Assembly (NCBI GenBank): GCA_044222245.1
Contig: JBGANQ010000047.1
Location: 1-64,000, forward strand
Direction: 5' to 3'
DNA: 64,000 nucleotides
DNA from: CALFML01 sp044222245
GTDB lineage: Bacteria; Myxococcota_A; Polyangia; Palsa-1104; JAEUJZ01
Shown here: piece by piece, positions 38,570-47,672 of the stretch
Layout: every line of letters starts with the position of its first letter
How positions within the stretch are numbered: the stretch's first letter is position 1
Position numbers and translations under genes: made by a program
The notes under the pieces: model-generated
Databases searched by the model: none
What the model saw: the letters and a program-made list of their open reading frames with translations, nothing else
What the model was told of the DNA's origin: nothing

Positions 38570-39076
38570 ATGCGAACCCACGTCATCTCTACGCTGCTGG
38601 TGCTCGGGCTGGCGCTCACCGGCGGGGCCGCGCAGGCCGGCGACAAGTCGGCGGCGACCCCTGCCACCCCGGCCAAGCCGCCGCTGCCCGCGATCCCGGC
38701 ACCGCCCGACGTCAGCGCGCCGCCCGCCGACGCCCAGAAGACCCCCTCGGGCCTGTTTACCAAGGTGCTGCAGAAGGGCACCGGCAGCACCCACCCGCAG
38801 GCCGGCGACACCGTCGAGGTCAACTACGCCGGCTGGATGATCGACGGCAAGCTGTTTGACACCTCGCAGAAGCGCAACAGCACGGCGAAGTTCCCGCTCG
38901 ATCTGCTGATCAAAGGCTGGCAGGAGGGGCTGAAGCTGATGGTGGTGGGGGAGAAGCGGCGGATGTGGATCCCCGCCAACCTCGCTTACGGCGACAAGCC
39001 GCGCCGACCCGGCGGCCCGCACGGCATGCTGGTGTTCGACGTCGAGCTGGTGAGCATCCCCGGCCCGCAGCCCTAG
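38570..39076 (+). CDS. Exported FKBP-type peptidyl-prolyl cis-trans isomerase
   Basis: Periplasmic protein-folding catalyst, 168 residues. The signal peptide is MRTHVISTLLVLGLALTGGAAQA. A Pro/Ala linker (30-58) precedes one FKBP domain: VEVNYAGWMIDGKLFDTS, LIKGWQEGLKLMVVGEKRRMWIPANLAYG, and LVFDVELVSI. The key Tyr, Phe-Asp, Trp and Ile-Pro positions are retained. The stop codon overlaps the left end of an inverted-repeat element. Confidence 0.92.
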   Translation: MRTHVISTLLVLGLALTGGAAQAGDKSAATPATPAKPPLPAIPAPPDVSAPPADAQKTPSGLFTKVLQKGTGSTHPQAGDTVEVNYAGWMIDGKLFDTSQKRNSTAKFPLDLLIKGWQEGLKLMVVGEKRRMWIPANLAYGDKPRRPGGPHGMLVFDVELVSIPGPQP

Positions 39077-39200
39077 CAGGCTGCGGCAAGGCTACTCCGC
39101 GATCCGACTGCGGGTCGGGCCGTGCTGGCAGCCAAGAGGCTGCGCCGCGCGCCCGAACCCGAGCTCGGGCCGCTCGCCACGTCTTGCCCCAGCCTGCTAG
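39073..39200. repeat. Inverted-repeat intergenic element, copy A
   Basis: A 128-bp element with terminal inverted repeats: CTAGCAGGCTGCGGCAAG at 39073-39090 against CTTGCCCCAGCCTGCTAG at 39183-39200 (one mismatch in 18). It aligns along its length with copies at 48764-48892 (same orientation) and 52360-52474 (reverse). It sits exactly at the FKBP stop and upstream of the converging gene end at 39252. The sequence could fold into a long hairpin and act as a bidirectional terminator. Confidence 0.8.
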
Positions 39201-39251
39201 CCCGGGCCGCTGCGTCGCCGCGCGCTGGGCGCCTGGGCCCGGCGGCAGCGG

Positions 39252-39647
39252 CTACTCGTGCGACTGGTTCTTGCTCGGCTCGTCCGCCTTGGCGGCCGGG
39301 TCGGCTTTGTCGCCCTTGGCTGGCTCGTTGGCGGTGGTCACCTTGCGCTTGTCGCGCAGGCGCTGGCGGTCGGCCGTAGTCAGGGTGTCGATCGGCGCCG
39401 CGGTGGGCGCTTTCTGCTCGGACCAGTGCGACATCAGGACCGCCGCCGCCGCCGCCGAGGCCTTGCTCTGCGCCGGCTCGGCGACCTCGCGGCCCTGCTG
39501 CTTGAGCGTCTCGGGGTGCTCCTGGGCCAGATCGTCGTCGTTGACCGCCTTCTTCTTGCGGATGTTGCGCTCGATGTGCAGGCTCAGCTGCGCAAAGGGG
39601 TCCTTGTCTGCGCCGGGGGTGGCCTTCTGGTCCAGCTTCATCGACAT
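39252..39647 (-). CDS. Small hydrophilic hypothetical protein
   Basis: A 131-residue, highly charged protein without signal or membrane segment: MSMKLDQKATPGADKDPFAQ, then a helical stretch, an Ala-rich segment, and a Lys/Asp/Ala-rich disordered tail. A strong AAGGAGCC is 6-7 bp upstream of the ATG, which supports translation. No family recognised. Confidence 0.65.
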   Translation of the reverse strand: MSMKLDQKATPGADKDPFAQLSLHIERNIRKKKAVNDDDLAQEHPETLKQQGREVAEPAQSKASAAAAAVLMSHWSEQKAPTAAPIDTLTTADRQRLRDKRKVTTANEPAKGDKADPAAKADEPSKNQSHE

Positions 39648-39750
39648 GGAGAGGCTCCTTGGACCCGGGGCCGCCGAAAGGGCGCCCGCCGGTCCTGATC
39701 ATTATCGGCGAAAACCGGCGCGCGGTGTCGCCTAAGCGCGGGGGCAGGGG

Positions 39751-40134
39751 TCAGCGCGGCGGCGCGGGGTCAGGGTCGATGGCGATGAGCAGCAGCGGCG
39801 GCTGGCCGGCAAAGCTGTACACGCTCAGAGCGAGCTGCAGCCGCTGCTCGCGCCAGCCGAGCTCATAGACGTCGTACCGCTGGTCGCCGCGGACCTGCGT
39901 GGCGACAAAGTCAGCGGGAACTAGGGCGGCGACCAGGGCCCAGCCGTAGGCGCAGATCGCCGGCTCGGCAAGCTGGTGCGGCGGGGCGCTGGCGAGGACC
40001 GCCAGCAGGCGCTGCAGCCCGGCGGTCTTCTCAAAATACTTCGCCCTGCCCCCGATGGCTCTGATTAAGTCTAACGGCCACAGAGGCCCGGACTTTGCCG
40101 GCTTAAGGGCTTCTTTATCGGAAGAATTCTTCAT
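39751..40134 (-). CDS. Hypothetical protein
   Basis: A 127-residue frame from ATG 40134. The C-terminal two thirds (LQRLLAVLASAPPHQLAEPAICAYGWALVAALVPAD onward) have strong GC3 bias and read as a mixed alpha/beta domain. The first ~35 residues use AT-rich codons unlike the rest. No family recognised. The longer frame up to 40290 is less credible, being in the AT-richer stretch. Confidence 0.5.
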   Translation of the reverse strand: MKNSSDKEALKPAKSGPLWPLDLIRAIGGRAKYFEKTAGLQRLLAVLASAPPHQLAEPAICAYGWALVAALVPADFVATQVRGDQRYDVYELGWREQRLQLALSVYSFAGQPPLLLIAIDPDPAPPR

Positions 40135-40462
40135 GAGGCAGGGTCCAGCCGCAGCACGGCTCTGCAAGTGAGCCTTCAGGCAAGCAGGAAAGGACATTAG
40201 CCCGACGGAACGTAATATCAACCAATAAATTCCGTTGTACGTGGTCCAACAAGTCGCCAGACAAGCTCGACAAAATCCGAAATACCGCACTCATGCATAA
40301 GCGCGCGGCGCCCCGGGCGCCTGAGACGGGAGAGCCACACTTAGCGAGCAATAACCACCCCAAAGAGCGAATATAGTAAGGCGAATAACATTCTCTTGAC
40401 TCCGCAAATCGCGGCAGCGATGACTCTTGGGCCGGCGCGGTCGCCAGCTCCTGTATCGACAG
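40135..40462. other. AT-richer intergenic stretch between divergent genes
   Basis: This 328-bp gap is noticeably less GC-rich than its surroundings and holds no convincing gene. ACGGAA and TTCCGT half-sites at about 40204-40209 and 40229-40234 form a spaced inverted repeat. TTGACT at 40396-40401 is a possible -35 element reading towards the MqsA-like gene, with only a poor -10 (GATGAC) at standard spacing. It probably contains divergent promoters. Confidence 0.4.
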
Positions 40463-40942
40463 ATGAGTCAAGAAGCAGCTCGCAAATGCGTGAAGTGTGG
40501 CGGCAAGACGGTTCGCAAGCGCATGCGCCCGGGGCGGACAATCCGCTACCGCAACATGAACGCGCTCGCCGTCCCGGAGGACATCCCGATCCCGACCTGC
40601 AGCCGCTGCCACGCCGAGTACATCGACGCCGAGACCGCCGCGGTGCTGGAAGAGGCGCTGCGCGCGGCCTACCGGCGGGCGCTGCAGCAGCGGGCCCGCC
40701 AGGCGATCGACATCGTCACCAGCCACATCTCGCAGCGCCGGCTCGAGCTGCTGCTCGGGCTGTCTCAGGGCTACCTGTCGCGCCTGCGCGCCGGCGCCGG
40801 CAACCCGAGCCCCGAGCTGGTCAGCCACCTGGCGCTCATCGCCCATGACCCGGCGGCGCGCCTGCAAGAGCTGGAGCGCTACTGGGCCCACCCCGATGGG
40901 CTGCCAGCGCACCCGGCGGCGTCGGCGGCCTACCTGCGCTGA
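40463..40942 (+). CDS. MqsA/YgiT-like zinc-ribbon plus HTH regulator
   Basis: A 159-residue protein. The N-terminal zinc ribbon uses Cys9-x-x-Cys12 and Cys46-x-x-Cys49, with the spacing and the CxxCHAEY ending typical of MqsA/YgiT-type fingers. After a helical linker, residues ~90-135 form a helix-turn-helix (QRRLELLLGLSQGYLSRLRAGAGNPSPELVSHL). Canonical MqsA is an antitoxin encoded next to MqsR, but no MqsR-like gene is adjacent. It is more likely a solitary transcription factor. ATG 40463 is chosen because the conserved part starts there. Confidence 0.75.
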   Translation: MSQEAARKCVKCGGKTVRKRMRPGRTIRYRNMNALAVPEDIPIPTCSRCHAEYIDAETAAVLEEALRAAYRRALQQRARQAIDIVTSHISQRRLELLLGLSQGYLSRLRAGAGNPSPELVSHLALIAHDPAARLQELERYWAHPDGLPAHPAASAAYLR

Positions 40943-41001
40943 GCCGGGGCCGGCGGTCGCCGGTTTGCGCGCCGCGTTTTTTCGGCTAGATTCGCCCCCT
41001 C

Positions 41002-41697
41002 ATGTCGGTGCGGATCCGCCACCACGTAAACCCGCTGCGCTCGAAGCTGCTCCACATCGCGCCCGGTCCGCTGGTGCTGCCCGCCGAGGCGCCGCGCCCC
41101 CTGGACATCGAGCTCGGCTGCGCCGATGCGCAGTTCCTGTTCGAGCTGGCGCGTCGCGATCGCCACACGAGCTACCTCGGCATCGAGATCCGCGAGCCGC
41201 TGGTCGCCGACGTCAACCAGCGCGCCGCCGCCGAGGGCCTTAGCCACCTGCGGGCGGTGTTCGCCCACATCAACATCGATCTGGCGACGCTGCTCTCCGG
41301 GCGCAAGGTGCGGCGCTTCTTTATCAACTTCCCCGACCCGTGGTTCAAGCGGGCGCAGAAGAAGCGCCGCCTCATCACCCCGGAGCTGGCGGCGCAGCTC
41401 ACGGCGCTGCTCGCCGCCGACGGCGAGCTATTTTTCCAGAGCGACGTGTGGAGCCTGGCGCTCGACGCGATGGCGGTGCTGGAGACCACCCCGGGCCTTG
41501 GCAACGTCGCCGGCGAGTGGTCGTTTGTGCGCAAAAGCCCCTACCCGGCGCGCTCGCTGCGCGAGGAGCGGGTGCTGGCCCGCGGGCTGCCGGTGTGGCG
41601 CATGCTTTATCGTCCGGTGGCGCTGCCGGTGGCGCTGCCGGCGACGCAAGCTGCAGACTCACCCGTGGCTCAGGCGCCCGCCGGCCTTCCTTTTTGA
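41002..41697 (+). CDS. trmB: tRNA (guanine-46-N7)-methyltransferase
   Basis: SAM-dependent methylation of G46 in tRNA variable loops. It has 231 residues. The SAM-binding region is LDIELGCADAQFLFELA, the acidic segment YLGIEIREPLVADV, and the family signature is INFPDPWFKRAQKKRRLI. The C-terminal region SPYPARSLREERVLARGLPVWRM fits, followed by a short Ala/Pro tail. ATG 41002 is the first in-frame start. Confidence 0.93.
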   Translation: MSVRIRHHVNPLRSKLLHIAPGPLVLPAEAPRPLDIELGCADAQFLFELARRDRHTSYLGIEIREPLVADVNQRAAAEGLSHLRAVFAHINIDLATLLSGRKVRRFFINFPDPWFKRAQKKRRLITPELAAQLTALLAADGELFFQSDVWSLALDAMAVLETTPGLGNVAGEWSFVRKSPYPARSLREERVLARGLPVWRMLYRPVALPVALPATQAADSPVAQAPAGLPF

Positions 41698-41752
41698 GCG
41701 CAGCGGGGCCAAAGTTGAGCCAGAATCGAACCCTTGTCTCGGGAGATTATTC

Positions 41753-43099
<1,347 letters not shown>

Positions 43100-43984
43100 G
43101 TGGCAAACCCGACCGACCCCCGCGGGGTGCCGCGCATCGCCAGCGATGTCGCGCACGACGGCCTGCGCCGCTCCGGCCCGCTGGCGGCGACAGAGCCGGC
43201 GCTCGGCGGCCCGCGCGGCAGCGGCGACGATCCGCGGCGCAGCCCGGAGGACGACGAGCTGACCTGCGATCCGATCCTGCGCGGGCGCCTGACCCTGTTG
43301 CAGCCGCGCGTCGGCTATCGGTTCAGCATCGATCCGCTGCTGCTCGCCGATTTCGTCGGCGCGCCGCCGCTCGGGCGCCTGGTCGATCTGGGCGCCGGGG
43401 TGGGGGTGGTCGGGCTCACCCTGGCCAAGAACGATCCTGCGGCGCAGGTGACGCTCGTCGAGCTGCAGCCGCGGCTGGCCGCCTTGTGCCTGCGCAACAC
43501 CGCGTACAACGGCCTGTCCGACCGCTGCTCGGTCATTCAGGGCGACCTGCTGGCGCCGGCGACGCAGAAGCAGCTGCCCGGGGCCTGCTTCGATCTAGTG
43601 GTGTCGTGTCCGCCCTACTACCCGCTCGGGCAGGGCGATGTGAACCCAGACAGCGAGGAGGCGATCGCCCGGCACGAGCTGCGCCTGCCGCTGCCCGACC
43701 TGGTGCGGGCGGCGCGCCGGCTTATCGGATTTCGCGGCCGGGTGGCGGTGGTCTATCCGTCGCCGCGGCTGTCCGAGCTGCTCGCCCAGCTGCTCGCCAG
43801 CGGGCTGCAGCCGACGCGGCTGCGCCTGGTCCACCCGCACCCCGGCGAGCCCGCGCAGCGCGCCATCGTCGAGGCGCGCAAGGGCGGCCGCGGCGGGCTG
43901 TGCATCGAGCCGCCGCTCTACGTGCGCGAGGCCGGCGGCGGCTACACGGCGGACGCGCGGCGGGCGCTCGGAGAGGCGGACTAG
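43100..43984 (+). CDS. TrmN6-like class I methyltransferase
   Basis: A 294-residue SAM methyltransferase. The first ~55 residues are a variable, disordered extension. Then QPRVGYRFSIDPLLLADF, motif I LVDLGAGVGVVGLTLAKN, LVELQPRLAALCLRNTAYN, and the catalytic VSCPPYYPLG (the N/D-PPY type motif with Ser-Cys in place of Asn) point to the tRNA1(Val) adenine-37-N6 methylase group. The substitution at the N position makes the adenine target uncertain. GTG 43100 directly abuts the previous stop. Confidence 0.8.
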   Translation: MANPTDPRGVPRIASDVAHDGLRRSGPLAATEPALGGPRGSGDDPRRSPEDDELTCDPILRGRLTLLQPRVGYRFSIDPLLLADFVGAPPLGRLVDLGAGVGVVGLTLAKNDPAAQVTLVELQPRLAALCLRNTAYNGLSDRCSVIQGDLLAPATQKQLPGACFDLVVSCPPYYPLGQGDVNPDSEEAIARHELRLPLPDLVRAARRLIGFRGRVAVVYPSPRLSELLAQLLASGLQPTRLRLVHPHPGEPAQRAIVEARKGGRGGLCIEPPLYVREAGGGYTADARRALGEAD

Positions 43985-44085
43985 CAGGCGGCATCAGACA
44001 AGTGGCCGGACTGCCGGCGCGGGGCGATGCAGCGTCCTGACCAGCCAAGTGAGCGTATAAACTAGAGAGAACCTGGGAGGCTGTG

Positions 44086-44514
44086 ATGCGCTTTGTGACG
44101 ATTGGGCTCGGGATCATGATGCTGGGTGGGGTCGCGGTGGTGGGCTGTCTGCCCAAGCCGAAGCAGGAGTACACCAACGACCAGCTCAAGCAGGTCGACT
44201 CGCTGGAAGAGGTGATGCGGGTGCAGGCAGCGACGATGGACCCGCAGTTTAGCAAGATCGGCAACACCAAGTTCAGCGATGCCGACTACACGGCGCTCGT
44301 AAGCGCCGGCCAGCGCATCCAGACCTCGGCCGAGGTCGTGCGCACCAAGCACAGCGCCAAGCGCCCGCCGAGCTTCGCCGCCTTTGCCGAGCAGCTGGGC
44401 AAGTATGCAGGCGAGCTCACCGCGGCGGCCGAGGCCAAGGACGCCTCGCGGTCGTCGGCGGCGCTGCAGCAGATGCGCGACACCTGCCGCGCCTGTCACA
44501 AAGAGCACCGCTAG
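44086..44514 (+). CDS. Lipoprotein with a cytochrome c'-like haem site
   Basis: A 142-residue lipoprotein: MRFVTIGLGIMMLGGVAVVGC with the lipidated cysteine at 21. A four-helix-type body follows. The CxxCH haem-attachment motif is at the very C-terminus (Cys134-Arg-Ala-Cys137-His138), as in cytochrome c'. The ATG at 44086 is preferred to the overlapping GTG at 44083. It may carry electrons or bind gases at the outer surface; partners are not visible. Confidence 0.78.
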   Translation: MRFVTIGLGIMMLGGVAVVGCLPKPKQEYTNDQLKQVDSLEEVMRVQAATMDPQFSKIGNTKFSDADYTALVSAGQRIQTSAEVVRTKHSAKRPPSFAAFAEQLGKYAGELTAAAEAKDASRSSAALQQMRDTCRACHKEHR

Positions 44515-44577
44515 CCGGCGCCGGTGGACGCGCTGTCCGCACCGGCCTCCCGCGGGCCGCGAGGCTAACCTGCAGTC

Positions 44578-46173
44578 ATGGCTCATTCGCCGCAACGCAG
44601 TCGTGAGCGCGCTGCCGCCATCCTGCTGTTCTGCGCCCTGTGCGGGGTCCTGCTGGGGCTGAGCGCGCGGGCGCTGCGCCTGCGCGGCGCGGGGTCGCGA
44701 CCGGCGCCTGCAAAGACGACGGCCCCCGAGCGCGCGCGCCCTGACCGGGCGGCAGTCGCAGCAGACGGCGGCGTGCGGTCGGGGCTCACTGCGGATGGCG
44801 GCGTGCGGCCGGGGCTCACTGCGGACGGCGACGCGCGGCCGGGGATGGCCGCCGATGGCGGCGCGCGGCCGGGTGGCGGTCGGGATGGCGGCATGGACGC
44901 GGGCGGGCGGGCGGTGTGGGTGCTCCTGCTCGACGGACGCGGTCAGCCGGTCGCCGGGGCCCAGGTGGTGGCGCGGCTTGAGCTGCAGCCAAGTGAGCTC
45001 GGCAGTCCGGCGGCGGCGCGCGCGCCGGCCGCCGCGGCGCCGGTCGGCGAGCTCGGGGTGCTGCGCGGGCCGCTGCCGTTTCCCGAGGAAATCATCAGCG
45101 GCTCGTACCAGGCGCCGGGGGCCGTGCAGCGCGGGGAGGCGGGTGGGGTCACCGCGACCACGGATAGCAAGGGCGGGGCGCGGCTGTATCCGGTGCCCGC
45201 GGGGCGGGTGCAGCTGCTGGCCAGCCTGGACAGCCGCAGCGCCGCCGCCGAGCTGGTGGTGCCGCCGCTGCCGCCGGCCGCCCCGCCCGAGAGCGAGGCC
45301 ACCGCGCTGCGCATCGTGCTGCGCCTTGGCACCCCGCCCGAGTCGGTGTGCACCCTGCCGGCCGAGCCCGGGGACGGACCCGAGCCGCTGGCGCCCACCG
45401 GCGAAGGGCCCGAGGTCGCCGGGCGAGTCGAGGACGGGCGCGGCTTCCCGGTGGCCGGGGCCCGCCTGGAGCTGACCAGCGGCCGCGCCCGGACGCTGGC
45501 GCTCGCCGATGCCCGCGGGGTCTTTTCCGCCCGCGGGCTGCCGGCGGGGGCGGTGACGATCGTGGTGCGGCACCCCGGCTATGCGCCGCTCACCGTAAAC
45601 CACCCGGCGGACCGGCCGCGCAGCGAGCTGCGCCTGCAGCTGCAGCCGGGCGGCGGGATCTCCGGCACGCTGCGCGATGCTCGGGTCGGCGGGCTGCCGC
45701 CCGGCGCCCAGCTGACCGCCGAGAGCAGCAGCGGCCGGCAGACGCTGGCGCTGGCGGGCGACGGGCGCTTTCTCGCCACTGGCCTTGCCCCCGGCGAGCT
45801 GACCCTGCGGGCGCGCGCCCCCGGCTACGCGCCGCTCGTCGTCCCGCTGCGCGTGCCGGCCGGCGAGTCCAAGGATCAGGTGACCCTGCCCGACCTGCGG
45901 CTGGAGCTAACGCGCAGCGCCAGCCTGCGCGGCCGAGTGCGCGGCGCCGACGGCGCGGCCGCCGGCGCCGTGGTGACCCTTACCCTGAGCCTGCCCGGCG
46001 GCCAGGAGCGGCCCCTGGGGCAGCTGGTCACCGATGAGCGCGGCGAGTTCGCCGCCACCGACCTGCCCGCCGGGAACCTGCGCATCCGCGCCGCCGCCGG
46101 CAACACCAGCGCCCGCACCGAGCTGGAGCTCGTCGCCGGCGACAGCGCCCGCACCGAGCTGGAGCTGCGCTGA
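44578..46173 (+). CDS. Membrane-anchored protein with repeated carboxypeptidase-regulatory-like beta domains
   Basis: A 531-residue protein. An N-terminal membrane helix (AAAILLFCALCGVLLGLSA) is followed by a Gly/Asp-rich linker with 30-bp repeats. Four or more transthyretin-like beta-sandwich domains come next, with diagnostic turns GQPVAGAQVVARLEL, GFPVAGARLELTSG, ADARGVFSARGLPAGAVTIVVRHPGYAPL, and TDERGEFAATDLPAGNLRIRA. Such CarboxypepD_reg-type domains are structural or ligand-binding and common in myxobacterial surface proteins. No catalytic domain is present. Confidence 0.82.
   Translation: MAHSPQRSRERAAAILLFCALCGVLLGLSARALRLRGAGSRPAPAKTTAPERARPDRAAVAADGGVRSGLTADGGVRPGLTADGDARPGMAADGGARPGGGRDGGMDAGGRAVWVLLLDGRGQPVAGAQVVARLELQPSELGSPAAARAPAAAAPVGELGVLRGPLPFPEEIISGSYQAPGAVQRGEAGGVTATTDSKGGARLYPVPAGRVQLLASLDSRSAAAELVVPPLPPAAPPESEATALRIVLRLGTPPESVCTLPAEPGDGPEPLAPTGEGPEVAGRVEDGRGFPVAGARLELTSGRARTLALADARGVFSARGLPAGAVTIVVRHPGYAPLTVNHPADRPRSELRLQLQPGGGISGTLRDARVGGLPPGAQLTAESSSGRQTLALAGDGRFLATGLAPGELTLRARAPGYAPLVVPLRVPAGESKDQVTLPDLRLELTRSASLRGRVRGADGAAAGAVVTLTLSLPGGQERPLGQLVTDERGEFAATDLPAGNLRIRAAAGNTSARTELELVAGDSARTELELR
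44761..44880 (+). repeat. 30-bp in-frame tandem repeat in the beta-domain protein
   Basis: Four 30-bp units (44761, 44791, 44821, 44851) encode variants of ADGGVRPGLT in the linker behind the membrane anchor. The units have diverged at a few positions, so this array looks older than the one in radC. Confidence 0.85.
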
Positions 46174-46183
46174 AGCGGGCCGG

Positions 46184-46729
46184 CTAGTCGCCGTGCTGGG
46201 CGAGCAGCCGGTACGCTTCTTCGTCGGTCATCTTGTCGAGCTTGCGCTTGATCATCTGCTTTTTGATCGGCCCCGCGTGGTCAAAAAGCAGCTTGTTGAT
46301 CAGGTGATCGTGCTCGTGCTGGATGGCGCGGGCGTAGAAGTCCTCGACGTCGATGGTGAACTTTTTGCCCTCCAGGTCCAGGGCACTCACCGTCGCTCTA
46401 AGCGAGCGCTTGACCGGGATGAAGATGCTCGGGAACGACAGGCAGCCTTCTTCCTTGACGTCGGTCTCGGGCGAGAGCACCTCGAGCACCGGGTTGATGA
46501 AGACCTTGGGCGGATCGGTCTTCTCGCAGCCGGCGGCCACCGCCTCGATGATGAAGATGCGCTCTAGCGCCCCGACCTGGATCGCCGCCAGACCGGCGCC
46601 GTTGACGTCGCACATCGTCTCCATCATGTCGTCCACAAGGGTGCGGATGTGCTTGTCGATCGCCTTGACCTCGTGGGTCGGCTGCCGCAGGAGGGGCTGG
46701 GGAAATCGGACAATCTTACGTAGGGCCAT
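46184..46729 (-). CDS. def: Peptide deformylase
   Basis: Removes the N-formyl group from nascent proteins. It has 181 residues. All three motifs are present: GAGLAAIQ (44-51), EGCLS (94-98) and QHEHDHL (137-143), giving metal ligands Cys96, His138 and His142 and catalytic Glu139. The usual Gly after HExxHLx is Asn here (INKL), and the tail continues with LLFDHAGPIKKQMIKRKLDK. The Asn substitution is mild and activity is expected. Confidence 0.95.
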   Translation of the reverse strand: MALRKIVRFPQPLLRQPTHEVKAIDKHIRTLVDDMMETMCDVNGAGLAAIQVGALERIFIIEAVAAGCEKTDPPKVFINPVLEVLSPETDVKEEGCLSFPSIFIPVKRSLRATVSALDLEGKKFTIDVEDFYARAIQHEHDHLINKLLFDHAGPIKKQMIKRKLDKMTDEEAYRLLAQHGD

Positions 46730-47044
46730 GCTTCTTGAACCGTAGCGTGCGGCTTCCGGAAAGACAACTTTCTCGCAGCGGTCACCGGCGGCAGCACCCC
46801 CTTGGGACGGGCCTTTCCGGGCGGGTGCCGCCGCCAGCCGGCGGGCGCGACAAAGCGCGCCATGGCCCAGGGGTTTGTCGCGCCGCCGGTTGCGCTCGAC
46901 CGCCGATTTAATCTAACGTTTGGTCAGGCTTGCTGCCTTGAACGGGCCGAATGTGGCCGACCCTGGGGCCAGGCATGGCCAAGCGCTGCCCTTCGTGATA
47001 AGCACGCCAGCAATCTCACCGTGACCTCCTCCGCCAAACGACCC
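46730..47044. other. Divergent intergenic region between def and ribA
   Basis: No convincing gene is seen in these 315 bp. The ribA frame is open through most of it, but codon bias and conservation begin only near 47045. A TAATCT hexamer at 46909-46914 is a possible -10 for ribA, without a well-spaced -35. I looked for an FMN (RFN) riboswitch before ribA and did not find its conserved segments. Confidence 0.4.
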
Positions 47045-47659
47045 ATGCTCTACCGCTACGCCGACGCCTGCATGCCGACCTTCCACGGCGAGCTGCGTAC
47101 GGTCATCTATCGACAGAGGCCCGCTGCCGGCGAGCCGACGCCGCTCATCGTCCCCTTGCAGGACGAGCACATCGCGATCGTCGCGGGGGAGGTCGCCGGC
47201 CGCAGCCGGGTGCTGTGCCGCGTCCACTCCGAGTGCTGGACCGGCGAGACGCTCGGCTCGCTCAAGTGCGACTGTCGCCAGCAGCTCGACGCGGCCCTAG
47301 AGGCGATCGTCAAGGCCGGGTCCGGCGTCGTGGTCTACCTGCGCCAGGAGGGCCGCGGCATCGGTCTTGGCAACAAGATCCGCGCCTACGCCCTGCAGAG
47401 CCAGGGCAAAGACACCGTCGAGGCCAACACCGAGCTCGGCTTCGCCCCCGACCTGCGCAGCTATGACCTTGCCGCCGCGATCCTCAAGGATCTGGGGGTG
47501 GCCTCGGTGACGCTTTTGACCAACAACCCCGACAAGCTGCGGGCGCTCGAGCAGGCCGGCGTCGAAGTCGCCGAGCGCCTGCCGCACTGGGTGTCCGACC
47601 AAGAGTTCAACCGCGACTACCTGGCGGTGAAGCGCAAGAAGCTCGGGCATCACAGCTAG
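47045..47659 (+). CDS. ribA: GTP cyclohydrolase II
   Basis: First enzyme of riboflavin synthesis from GTP. From ATG 47045 it has 204 residues; GTG 47021 is an alternative. Zinc ligands are in HSECWTGETLGSLKCDC, and the active-site segment YLRQEGRGIGLGNKIRAYALQ is intact, as is LLTNNPDKLRALEQAGVEV. It is the stand-alone form without the RibB domain. The mrp gene follows after 13 bp. Confidence 0.95.
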   Translation: MLYRYADACMPTFHGELRTVIYRQRPAAGEPTPLIVPLQDEHIAIVAGEVAGRSRVLCRVHSECWTGETLGSLKCDCRQQLDAALEAIVKAGSGVVVYLRQEGRGIGLGNKIRAYALQSQGKDTVEANTELGFAPDLRSYDLAAAILKDLGVASVTLLTNNPDKLRALEQAGVEVAERLPHWVSDQEFNRDYLAVKRKKLGHHS

Positions 47660-47672
47660 GAGATACCCCGCG

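Noticed and set aside
40463..40942. MqsRA toxin-antitoxin system
   Set aside because: The antitoxin-like protein is present but no MqsR-like gene is adjacent; the divergent neighbour does not resemble MqsR.
46730..47044. FMN riboswitch before ribA
   Set aside because: The conserved RFN segments were not found on reading the region.
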